Source of the DNA: DASPOJ01 sp049790315 | GTDB lineage: Bacteria > Acidobacteriota > Terriglobia > Acidiferrales > UBA7541 | Assembly (NCBI GenBank): GCA_049790315.1 | Contig: JBAQYV010000074.1 | Coordinates: 1 to 15,256, forward strand | Direction of reading: 5' to 3' | DNA: 15,256 bases | Part shown: positions 1 to 7,200 of the stretch, piece after piece | Layout: each line of letters starts with the position of its first letter | How positions within the stretch are numbered: the first letter of the stretch is position 1 | Program-made: the position numbers and the translations under genes | The notes under the pieces: generated by a model | The model's database searches: none | Told to the model about the DNA's origin: nothing | What the model saw: only the letters and a program-made list of their open reading frames with translations

Positions 1-21
1 CGTTGTGATCACACGCAAACC

Positions 22-69
22 AGCCCCGCAGGGGCGGCGCATTTAAACCCATGGCGTAAACCCTGGGTA
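22..69 (+). repeat. 48-nt interspersed intergenic repeat, copy 1
   Basis: This 48-nt element aligns without gaps to 3238-3285. The first 17 nt and the last 18 nt each differ at only two positions, while the 13-nt centre has drifted. The first part folds as a small hairpin (GCCCC, loop GCA, GGGGC). The second part can pair ACCCA with TGGGT over a short loop. It lies between genes, upstream of the Kdo hydroxylase. It contains no coding signal, so it is probably a short non-autonomous, hairpin-type intergenic repeat. Its mobility and function are unknown. Confidence 0.7.
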
Positions 70-157
70 CGCGCAGACAACCGCAGGTCCCGTGGGGGGC
101 GACCCAATCTTTTCGGTCCCTCAGTGCGCGACCAAATCCGCTCGCGCCATATCGCGA

Positions 158-163
158 TATACT
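158..163 (+). promoter_or_regulatory. Possible -10 element for the Kdo hydroxylase gene
   Basis: TATACT lies 36 nt before the ATG at 200, partly inside the perfect palindrome ATATCGCGATAT (149-160). No convincing -35 hexamer is present about 17 nt upstream. The call therefore rests on the -10 match and on its position, which agrees with a start at 200 rather than at the upstream GTG at 92. The palindrome could also be an operator half-site pair, but that is speculation. Confidence 0.3.
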
Positions 164-199
164 AGCCACCGCTCGAATCCTTCGCCGAGGAAAATCGAA

Positions 200-1093
200 A
201 TGCCAGCGTGGCTCGAAGTCGAATCGACTGGACACGGACCGCGCGCCCAATCCGTGCCAACTGACGACCGCTACGTCCGCGCCCTGGAATCGGGCCAAGT
301 CCTATTCTTCCCCACGCCTCCCATCGAACTCCCCGACGCCGACCGCGATTTCCTTGTCGCCCAACGCCGCGACGATTCCGCCGTTCACAAAAATGTTTCC
401 TATCGCCCCGCCACCAACATTCTCCGCGGCTGGTCTGGCAAACCCGAAACGCGCGAACGCCTCTGCAACGTTCTCGGCGCATTCTCCGCCCGCGCCCGTT
501 CTTTCCTCTGCGCATTTATTCCCGCATACAGCGCCGGCCTGCAAATGGACTACACCAGTTTCCGCCCCCTCGAAGAAGAAGGCCGCCAATTGCCCCTGCA
601 CAAGCGCAACGATCTCCTGCACGTAGACGCTTTCCCCAGCCGCCCCACGCGCGGCGGACGCATCCTCCGCTTTTTCGTAAATCTCCATCCCGAAAAAATG
701 CGCGTCTGGAACATCGGCCAGCCCTTCGATATTTTGGCGCGCCAATACGCCGCCGATGCGGGCCTGGAAAAGATCGCCGGTAGTCAAAGCGGTTCAATCT
801 GGCGCTGGCTCGCCGTGGGCCGCGCCCGCTACTCCGCCTACGACCGCTTCATGCTCCACTTTCACGATTACCTCAAAGAAAATTCCGCATATCAATCCAC
901 TGGCGAAAAAACGCGCCTCGAATTCCCTCCCGGCTCCGCGTGGCTCGCCTACACCGACGGCGTTCCTCACGCCGTCCTCTCAGGCCAGCACGCCATCGAG
1001 CAAACTTTCATAATCCCCCCCGCCTCGCTCGTCGCTCCAGAACACGCCCCCATCCGCGTCCTCGAATCCCTGGCCGGCCACCCCCTCGCTTAA
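200..1093 (+). CDS. kdoO: Kdo hydroxylase, Fe(II)/2-oxoglutarate dioxygenase (KdoO family)
   Basis: Predicted 297-aa enzyme that hydroxylates 3-deoxy-D-manno-oct-2-ulosonic acid (Kdo) in lipid A-inner core LPS, giving a Ko-type sugar, with iron, 2-oxoglutarate and O2. The family hallmark HVDAFPSRP is at residues 141-149 and is followed by GGRILRFFVNLHP. The metal triad is read as H141, D143 and a distal H257 in the segment DGVPHAVLSGQH. The ATG at 200 is preferred because GAGG sits 9 nt upstream and the product then has a family-like length. The same frame is open back to a GTG at 92, but those 36 residues look non-coding. There is no signal peptide, which fits action on the cytoplasmic side of the inner membrane. 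It is a single-gene unit with no LPS genes beside it. Its sense strand is markedly C-rich, unlike the next gene. The family call is confident; activity is inferred. Confidence 0.88.
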   Translation: MPAWLEVESTGHGPRAQSVPTDDRYVRALESGQVLFFPTPPIELPDADRDFLVAQRRDDSAVHKNVSYRPATNILRGWSGKPETRERLCNVLGAFSARARSFLCAFIPAYSAGLQMDYTSFRPLEEEGRQLPLHKRNDLLHVDAFPSRPTRGGRILRFFVNLHPEKMRVWNIGQPFDILARQYAADAGLEKIAGSQSGSIWRWLAVGRARYSAYDRFMLHFHDYLKENSAYQSTGEKTRLEFPPGSAWLAYTDGVPHAVLSGQHAIEQTFIIPPASLVAPEHAPIRVLESLAGHPLA

Positions 1094-1209
1094 CTCCCGC
1101 TGTCGCGCTTCCCCACTCTCCCGCCACGCCCGACGGTTTTTCTATCGTGCGTCAAAGGTCCGCCGCAGTGGAAGCTCGTATCCCCAATCTCCTGCCACAG
1201 GCGAAAGTT

Positions 1210-1239
1210 TTTGTAGGGGGCGGACCTCGCCTCTGCCCG
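1210..1239 (+). repeat. GC-rich hairpin repeat, copy A
   Basis: Begins TTTGTA, then a G-run, then GGGCGGA (1218-1224), which can pair with TCTGCCC (1232-1238) with one G-U pair. It matches copy B at 1713-1741 with one inserted G; 12 of the last 15 positions are identical. This is a short interspersed hairpin, probably non-coding. Confidence 0.5.
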
Positions 1240-1355
1240 GGTTCCCCCGCTGCTCTTGCGAACGCGACGCGCCTCAGCTCCCGGGCTAAGTCCCCCTAGC
1301 GGCGGCCTTTAGGTCGCCACGCAGCCTATTCGAACAGAGTAAACATATTTTTATG

Positions 1356-1385
1356 TTGACCGTGTGGTAAGCATCGTGCTATACT
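1356..1385 (+). promoter_or_regulatory. Strong sigma70-type promoter, target uncertain
   Basis: TTGACC (1356-1361) and TATACT (1380-1385) are separated by 18 nt, a near-consensus housekeeping promoter. The predicted start site is about 1391-1392, which coincides with an ATG at 1391. It could give a leaderless transcript, an RNA from the intergenic region, or a roughly 465-nt leader for the flavoprotein gene at 1858. No intrinsic terminator is obvious between it and 1858. Confidence 0.6.
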
Positions 1386-1520
1386 GTGGCATGAGTTCGG
1401 CACAACTTCGACCGCACCGCGCACCCGTCCGCGACCGCTCCGTTGCGCCTCCGCAGCTTCCTTGCCTCGTGCCTCTTGGCGACACACCGCGCAACACTCT
1501 GATTCAAATGACTTTTAAGC

Positions 1521-1640
1521 ACCCGCGTTTTCAATCTGATCCACACCCTTTTGCCGCAACCCCCGCATTTTCAATCGATTCCAAACTGCTCATGCATACA
1601 TTTCCCGCAAACCCCATATTCCCAATAACTTACAAACTGG
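1521..1640 (+). repeat. Degenerate direct repeats, about 51-nt period
   Basis: The segments at 1554-1588 and 1605-1639 match without gaps at 26 of 35 positions, offset by 51 nt. A third, weaker copy begins near 1521 (ACCCGCGTTTTCAATC compared with CCCCGCATTTTCAATC). In the only long plus-strand frame the 17-codon period gives repeated peptides containing F-x-A-x-P-x-F-x-I. The differences fall on codon positions 1, 2 and 3 as 4, 4 and 2, which argues against protein-level selection. This is probably decayed non-coding repeat DNA. Confidence 0.5.
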
Positions 1641-1712
1641 GTCCGGGGGTGTGTACCGATCCCATTTCCACCGGATGCGGGAACGATCCAGGAGGGTCCA
1701 CCTCGGTTTGTC

Positions 1713-1741
1713 TTTGTACGGGCGGAGCTAGCCTCCGCCCG
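1713..1741 (+). repeat. GC-rich hairpin repeat, copy B
   Basis: A 9-bp perfect stem, CGGGCGGAG (1719-1727) with CTCCGCCCG (1733-1741), has a 5-nt loop. It is preceded by TTTGTA, as in copy A at 1210. It has no U-run, so it is not a typical intrinsic terminator. It sits about 117 nt before the flavoprotein start. Confidence 0.55.
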
Positions 1742-1857
1742 CCTTGCCCACGCGTCATAGATATGTGCGCCGTAGCAGCGGGAAATCTGAACCAATCGGG
1801 TTAAGATGTGCGCGCGGCGCGTGGCTAGTAAGTTCGGGCCCACGGAATAAGGGAATC

Positions 1858-3210
1858 ATGGCGCGGGAACGATTGCTGATTATCGGGGGCGTGGCGGCGG
1901 GGATGAGCGCGGCGAGCCGCGCCCGGCGGCACGACGGGAATCTTGACATCGTGGTGCTGGAGCAGGGCTCGGATGTGTCATACGGGGCGTGCGGGCTTCC
2001 CTACTACATCTCGGGGCGCGTCGCGGATGCGCAGGAACTCGTGGTGTACACGGCGGATTATTTTCGGAAGCATCGCGAAATTGACGTGCGGTTGCGGCAT
2101 AAGGCTGTGGGGATTGAGCCGGGGCGGCGCGTGGTGCTGATCGAAGCCGAGCACGGGCAACGCCTCGAGATGCATTACGACACCCTGGTGCTGGCGACCG
2201 GCGGAGCGCCGGCGGAAAGCGTGCCCGGCGCGGAACGCGGGAATGTTTTCACGTTCGGCGATCTGGCGTCGGCCGTGCGATTGCACGAATTTATTCGGAC
2301 CAATAAGCCGGGCCGCGCGGCGATTATCGGCTCAGGCTACATCGGTCTTGAACTTGCCGACGCGCTGCGGACGCGCGGCCTTGAAGTGACGATTCTTGAG
2401 CGCTCGGAAGCCGTGATCGATGGATTGGAGCCCGAGATCGCGGCGGAGATTGAGCGCGTGCTCGGCGCGCACAATGTCGTGCTCATGAAGCGCGCGCCGG
2501 CGACGCAGATCGCGGGCCCCGCGGGCGGCTTGGCGACAACCGTGCAGCATGGATTAGCGGGCAATTTGCCGACCGACCTTGTAATTCTGGCGACCGGAAT
2601 TCGTCCGCGCACGAAGCTGGCGGAGGCGGCGGGAATCGCGCTCGGTCGCACGGGCGCAATCGCCGTGGACGACGCCATGCGCACCAACGTGAATGGAATT
2701 TACGCGGCGGGCGATTGCACTGAAGTGCAGCACTTGGTGGCGGGCGCCGCTGCCTACATTCCGCTGGGTACGACGGCGAATAAACAGGGGCGCGTTGCGG
2801 GAGAAAATGCGGCGGGAGGGCGCGCGCGATTTCCGGGTGTGGTGGGCACGCTGATCACGAAAGTGTTCGAGCTTGAGATCGGAAAAACTGGGCTATCGGT
2901 GGAGCAGGCGCGCGGATATGGATTCGATGCGGGGAGCGTGGGCATCACTGCGGCAACACGCGCGAAATATTTCGGCGGCAAACCGTTGCTGGCGAAAATC
3001 GTGTGGGACAAGAAAAGCGGTCGCCTGCTGGGCGCGCAATTCGCGGGAGAAGACGGCGCCGCAATGCGCGTGGACGCGGCGGCGATAGCGTTGCAGGCGC
3101 GGATGCGCGTGGCGGATTTGCTCTACTCGGATTTGGGATACGCGCCGCCGTGCGCGCCGGTGTGGGAAGCGCTGCTGATCGCGGCGAATGAAGCGATGAA
3201 GCAGGTCTAG
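1858..3210 (+). CDS. CoA-disulfide reductase-like FAD/NAD(P)H oxidoreductase
   Basis: A 450-aa flavoprotein of the pyridine nucleotide-disulfide oxidoreductase superfamily, in the single-cysteine CoADR/Nox/polysulfide reductase branch. The FAD Rossmann motif is near residues 7-21 (LIIGGVAAGMSAASRAR). The redox-active Cys is C45 in SYGACGLPYYI, which lacks the CxxxxC pair of classical disulfide reductases. The NAD(P)H fold carries IIGSGYIGLE (156-165). The second FAD motif is IYAAGDC (281-287). The C-terminal dimerisation domain ends with LLYSDLGYAPPCAPVWE, the conserved Tyr-containing segment that helps CoADR handle the disulfide. Likely cytoplasmic reduction of CoA disulfide, a persulfide or oxygen; the sequence alone does not separate these. 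The ATG at 1858 is chosen because the Rossmann motif follows directly and AAGGGA lies just upstream. The frame is open back to 1744 without coding character. It stands alone on the plus strand. Confidence 0.85.
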   Translation: MARERLLIIGGVAAGMSAASRARRHDGNLDIVVLEQGSDVSYGACGLPYYISGRVADAQELVVYTADYFRKHREIDVRLRHKAVGIEPGRRVVLIEAEHGQRLEMHYDTLVLATGGAPAESVPGAERGNVFTFGDLASAVRLHEFIRTNKPGRAAIIGSGYIGLELADALRTRGLEVTILERSEAVIDGLEPEIAAEIERVLGAHNVVLMKRAPATQIAGPAGGLATTVQHGLAGNLPTDLVILATGIRPRTKLAEAAGIALGRTGAIAVDDAMRTNVNGIYAAGDCTEVQHLVAGAAAYIPLGTTANKQGRVAGENAAGGRARFPGVVGTLITKVFELEIGKTGLSVEQARGYGFDAGSVGITAATRAKYFGGKPLLAKIVWDKKSGRLLGAQFAGEDGAAMRVDAAAIALQARMRVADLLYSDLGYAPPCAPVWEALLIAANEAMKQV

Positions 3211-3237
3211 GTCTCACAGCGCGCTTCGCTCATCAGC

Positions 3238-3285
3238 AGCCCCGTAGAGGCGGCCCAGCCTACCTCACGGCGTAAGCCCTGGGTA
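3238..3285 (+). repeat. 48-nt interspersed intergenic repeat, copy 2
   Basis: Gap-free match to 22-69, with 4 differences over the 35 flanking positions and a divergent centre. It starts 27 nt after the flavoprotein stop, in the gap between convergent genes. The second part can pair CCCAG with CTGGG, while copy 1 pairs ACCCA with TGGGT. This change at the base of a conserved stem is compatible with RNA-level structure. It may help end transcription from either side, but there is no U-tract. Confidence 0.7.
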
Positions 3286-3304
3286 TTCATCGCGGAAGCA
3301 GGAA

Positions 3305-3320
3305 AGCCCCGGAGGGCGGC
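3305..3320 (+). repeat. Half-copy of the intergenic repeat
   Basis: AGCCCCGGAGGGCGGC repeats the first hairpin half of the 48-nt element (16 against 17 nt), 19 nt after the end of copy 2. It folds GCCC-CGGA-GGGC. It looks like the start of a second unit that has lost its second half, or a tandem partial copy. Confidence 0.5.
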
Positions 3321-3347
3321 ACAACACACGAGCGCTCGGCAGGAAAG

Positions 3348-3533
3348 TTAAAAGATACTTTCGCTGAGGAATGGTTCGCGATGCTTCGGTTTTTTGCGGC
3401 GCTTGTCTGGGATGACACGCCCGGCGGGAGGCGAGCCGGCGGCCTCTCGGGCTCGCCGGCGCGCTTCCGCGCCGGCCGTGAATTTAGGTTTCGTTCGGGC
3501 GACCTTGCGTGCGCTGGTTTTTTTGCGCGCCAT
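3348..3533 (-). CDS. Small Lys/Arg-rich protein, 61 aa, function unknown
   Basis: A 61-aa, strongly basic protein starting MARKKTSARK and ending HREPFLSESIF. The first half is Lys/Arg/Ala-rich and resembles histone H1-type tails. A central AEARRRAREAAG segment could be helical, and it is followed by SPPAGRVIPDKRRKKPKHR. It has no membrane segment or signal peptide. DNA or RNA binding is an inference from composition only. The frame extends upstream to 3653, into the peroxiredoxin gene, but the ATG at 3533 begins the coherent basic sequence. Its Shine-Dalgarno is weak (GAG 6 nt upstream). It starts 52 nt after the peroxiredoxin stop and is probably the last gene of the receptor/peroxiredoxin unit. 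The DNA contains two strong hairpins, 3430-3457 and 3455-3476, so an RNA element is an alternative explanation. Confidence 0.6.
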   Translation of the reverse strand: MARKKTSARKVARTKPKFTAGAEARRRAREAAGSPPAGRVIPDKRRKKPKHREPFLSESIF

Positions 3534-3585
3534 AGTCAGCTCAATGCAGGGGCCACGAGGCAAACGATCGAGCTTGGCGCGGTGA

Positions 3586-4206
3586 CTATTCGACCGGACT
3601 TCGTGAAGCCCCCAATGGATCGTAGACCGACGCCGTTTTTTGCAGATCGGCAAGCGCGGCCAGAACTTGCTGGCTGTGGCCCGTCGGATTGACGCCGATG
3701 AATTCTTTCACGATCACGCCGTCGGGATTGATGATGAACGTATTGCGCGCGGCCATGGTGTTCGCGCCATAGGTGCGCAGCGAGCCGTACTTGCCGGAAA
3801 CTTCATGCGCGGTGTCGGCCAGCAATTTGAAATTGAGGCCTTCCTTGGCGCAGAAATCTTTGTGCGAATCGGCCGAATCGACGCTGACGCCGAGAATCAC
3901 GGCATTGATCTTTTGATATTGTGCGAGATCGGTTTGGAAACTGTGGGCCTCGATCGTGCAGCCGGTCGTGAAATCCTTGGGATAGAAATAGAGCACCACC
4001 CACTTGCCGCGAAACTCGTGCAGCGAGATGGGCGTGCCGTCCTGAGAATTCAATGTGAACTCGGGCGCCTTGGTGCCCTCCGCAGGCGGCTGCGTGGCCG
4101 CGGGCTGATCGTCGGCGCGCACGACAGCGAAAGTGAACAACAACAAAGCTGAACAGAGGACGGACAACTTGGCGGCGCGTGCTGCGCCATATCGCGAAAT
4201 CATCAT
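3586..4206 (-). CDS. Exported PrxQ/BCP-type peroxiredoxin
   Basis: A 206-aa AhpC/TSA-fold thiol peroxidase that reduces H2O2 or organic hydroperoxides. Residues 1-31 form a signal peptide: a basic start, hydrophobic LSVLCSALLLFTFAVV, and likely cleavage after VRA, which places the mature enzyme in the periplasm. The domain runs from about 43 to 190. The active site is PKDFTTGC, giving T80 and peroxidatic C83; R154 in MAARNTF is the likely catalytic arginine. Position 88, where E. coli BCP has its resolving Cys, is His. A second Cys at 119 (KDFCAKE) is 36 residues after C83, the spacing of the resolving Cys in the Xylella-type PrxQ, so an atypical 2-Cys cycle is plausible. The start is supported by AAGGAG 7 nt upstream of a tandem ATG ATG. 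It lies 37 nt downstream of the TonB receptor gene, which implies co-transcription. Its periplasmic electron donor is unknown. Confidence 0.87.
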   Translation of the reverse strand: MMISRYGAARAAKLSVLCSALLLFTFAVVRADDQPAATQPPAEGTKAPEFTLNSQDGTPISLHEFRGKWVVLYFYPKDFTTGCTIEAHSFQTDLAQYQKINAVILGVSVDSADSHKDFCAKEGLNFKLLADTAHEVSGKYGSLRTYGANTMAARNTFIINPDGVIVKEFIGVNPTGHSQQVLAALADLQKTASVYDPLGASRSPVE

Positions 4207-4243
4207 GGGAGTTCTCCTTTTCCTGCGCCGATAGTATGACGCT

Positions 4244-7200
4244 TCACCACAACAGTTTCAAACCAAACTGGATTTGGCGCGAAGTGGTTGTGGTGGAGGA
4301 GATCACTCCGGCGGTGGGCGATAGCGCCGTGGCGGAAGTGAAGATGACCGGGTTCGGCTCGTTGAAATTCGCGTGGTTCAGAATGTTGAAAAACTCGGCG
4401 CGAAATTGAAGCGCGAGGCGTTCTTTGATCGGAAATTTGCGCGCCACGGAAAAATCGAGCGAGGTGAGGCCAGGCCCCGTGAGCGAATCGCGGCCGGCAT
4501 CGCCGTAGGTGCCGGTGACGGGAGCGGAAAATGCCGCGGGATTGAAATATTCGTTCGGTCCGCCGAGGATGACGGGGCCGGAGAACGACGGGTTGACGTT
4601 GGGGCGGACGGGGTTGCGAGAATCGCCATCGTTCGTTGGGTTGTAACCAAGCTGCGGCGTGAACGGGAAGCCGCTTTGCACAGTGAGGATTCCGCTGAGC
4701 GCCCAATTTTCGGCCAGACGATCGATAAAGGCGTGCGCGCCGTCCGAAGCGCCCGCCGCATTTTTGAATGGCACAGCCCACGTGGCATTTGCGACGGCGG
4801 AATGCGTGGCGTCAAATGTGGAACGGCTCCAATCGGCGCTGGGATCGAGCGGATTCGCTGTGAACGCCGGAGAACTGGTGGAGATGCTGGTGTTCACGGT
4901 ATCGCCGTCGTCTTCGCTTTTCGAGTAGGTGTAGACGCCGCGGAATTGCAGACCGTGGCTGAAATTGCGGCGCAGATCAACTTGCAGCGCGTTGTAGGAA
5001 CTATCGCCTTCGGAGAACCACGACGTCGTGTTGGAAACATTCGGGTTCGCCAGTGGCGAGCCGGTCGCGATGTATTCGGTCCCCGCGGGAAGTGTGGAGC
5101 ACGCGGTGACGGCGGAATCGGGGCAATAGACCGGAACGGGAACGTTGGCGTCGATGGAAAGCAATTCGTGATAGCCGTGCGAACCGACGTAGCCAACGCT
5201 GAGCGAAGTGGTTTGCGAGAGCTGCTGCTCAATCTTCAGCGAATAGGATTCTACTTCCGGCGTGTACAGGCCGGGCTGAACTCCGGAAGGAGAGATCAGA
5301 GCGCCTGCGGGCAATGGCGCGGCGGGAATTACAGGGGTGTCGCTTGAGAGCGATTTATTTTTGATCGTGAATACTGTGTTGAATGGGCCATTTTGATCGG
5401 CACGATAGCTCAGATTGTCCAGCAACGCATCGTACATGCCGAAGCCGGCTTCGATTACGGTTTTTCGCGAGGCGAATGGCGCCCAGGAAATTCCTACGCG
5501 AGGTTCGGGCAAGAATTTCGCGCGATTCGCTTCGAGGAGCGAATTTCCGACGGTGGGCGTTGAATTGATCACGCCATTTGTAAATTCATAGTTCGAGGCG
5601 CGTCCGTCTTGTTCGTTCCAACCGTTGGTGGATTCAGCGCGGAACGCGAGACGCACTTCGAGATTTGGGCGCACTTTAATTACGTCTTGCGCGTAGTAGG
5701 CGGCTTCGAGCGAACGCCAACCGAGCGGCGTGGGCAATGGCGCGACAACGAAACTTGAAACTGTGCCCTGCAGGAATGTGGTGAGCGAAGTGAATGTGGC
5801 TTGGGCGTTTTGGTCTTGCGCAAGTTCGTCGTTGGCTTGCAGGCGCTCGAGCCACACGCCGAGCTCGATCAGTTGATTGCCGCGCGTGATCGTGACCTGA
5901 TCTTCTTCGGTGAAAAGATTGCGTACGGCATGAAGATTGTCTCCGGCGTTGGTGCCGGCCAGCGTAATGGACGACGGAGAATTCGGAGCGGTGCTTCCGC
6001 CGATGGAAACGACGCCGACTGCGTCATTCTGAACGAAGCCGGGGACATCGACGAGCGAATTTCCGTTGAAATAAAACGCGGCACGGGAAAAGCCGAACGT
6101 CGCCTTGTTGAGAACGGTGGGAGAAAACAGGTGGGTTTCGGAAACGCTCGCGACCTGCTCTCGTAGCGATTCGACGTCGTAGCTCAGCGGATCGGCGGTC
6201 GGCGTGTTGTCCGCGCTGTCGTCAATGGTGTAGACGGCGTCTGTGGTGTCGCGTGTCGAGAAAGTATGATCGATGCGCGCAGTACCGAAGTCTTCGCGGA
6301 TGGCCTGCAGAGGATGGCTAAAATCCTCGGCAACGCCGCAACCGAGATCCGGTCCATTGGCGACAGGCCAGAGGGCGAGCAATGGCGCGACACTGGCAGC
6401 TACGCCGACGTTCGTGAGCGTCGTCGTTGAGGTGCCAGGGCACGAGGACGGAACGAAACCTTCCCGCGCTTCGGCGTCGGGCACGAAGGTGACGTCGCTG
6501 ACGCCGAGGTGCTGGCGGAAACCTTCGTAATTGACGAAAAAGAACGTTTTGTCTTTCTTGATCGGGCCGCCGAGCGCGGCGCCAAAGACGTTGCGCTCAA
6601 ACGGGGGGATGGCGCCTTGATCGAAAAAATTGCGCGCATCGAGGTCGCTGTTGCGCAGGAACTCGTACACGCTGCCGTGCAACTCATTCGCGCCGGATTC
6701 CGTGACGATGTTCACTTGAGCGCCGGGCCGCTTGCCGTACTCGGCGCCATAGGTGTCAGTGACCACGGCGAACTCGCGCACGGCGTCAACGCCGAGCAAT
6801 TGTCCGCTGGCGCCGCCGGGCGTGTTGTCGATTTCCGATGCGCCGGTGTACTCGACGCCGTTCAGCAGGAACAAATTCTCCTGCGGGCGGCGGCCCGAGA
6901 CGGCGAACATATTGCCGACAACGGAGTTCGATGTGCCAACGGTGCCCGAACGCTCGGCGGAATAGTTGACGATGCCAGGATTGAGAGTGATGAGTTGATC
7001 GTAGCTGCGGCCGTTAAGCGGAAGATCTTTTACTTGCTGTTCGCCGACCAAGCCCGAAGGTTCGACTGTGGAAACGCTGACGGGCGGATTGGTGTCTTCA
7101 ACTTTAATTACCTGTTGGACCGCGCCGACCGTGAGAGCCACGGTGACTTCGCGGCGTTGCCCGACGACAAGCGTGATGCCAGCTTCTTCTTCGGGACGAA

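Larger units (their letters stand above)
1094..1857. other. 764-nt intergenic region with hairpin repeats and a promoter
   Basis: No convincing gene is seen between the Kdo hydroxylase and the flavoprotein gene. The stretch holds two related hairpin repeats (about 1210-1239 and 1713-1741), a stem-loop at 1301-1318 (GGCGGCC, TTTA, GGTCGCC, one G-T pair), a strong promoter (1356-1385) and degenerate direct repeats (about 1521-1640). An open frame runs from an ATG at 1391 to 1804, but its codon content and the pattern of changes between its internal repeats do not look protein-coding. The strand is C-rich up to about 1800 and G-rich afterwards. Confidence 0.6.

Noticed and set aside
144..157. 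14-nt identity between 144-157 and 4184-4197 (GCGCCATATCGCGA)
   Set aside because: One copy is inside the peroxiredoxin signal-peptide codons and the other upstream of the hydroxylase. There is no shared context, so it is probably chance.
92..199. N-terminal extension of the Kdo hydroxylase from a GTG at 92
   Set aside because: The extra 36 residues show no family similarity, a -10-like element lies inside them, and the ATG at 200 has a well-placed GAGG.
1391..1804. 137-aa protein gene in the intergenic region
   Set aside because: Composition is unlike the neighbours, and its internal repeats differ mainly at codon positions 1 and 2. It is kept only as a finding about the promoter.
1744..1857. 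N-terminal extension of the flavoprotein to 1744
   Set aside because: The FAD-binding motif begins right after the ATG at 1858, and the upstream part overlaps a hairpin repeat and has no coding character.
4373..5347. Long plus-strand open frames opposite the TonB receptor, also at 6509-7642
   Set aside because: These are antisense shadows of a clear 1093-aa receptor. High GC content produces long open frames, and they match no recognisable family.
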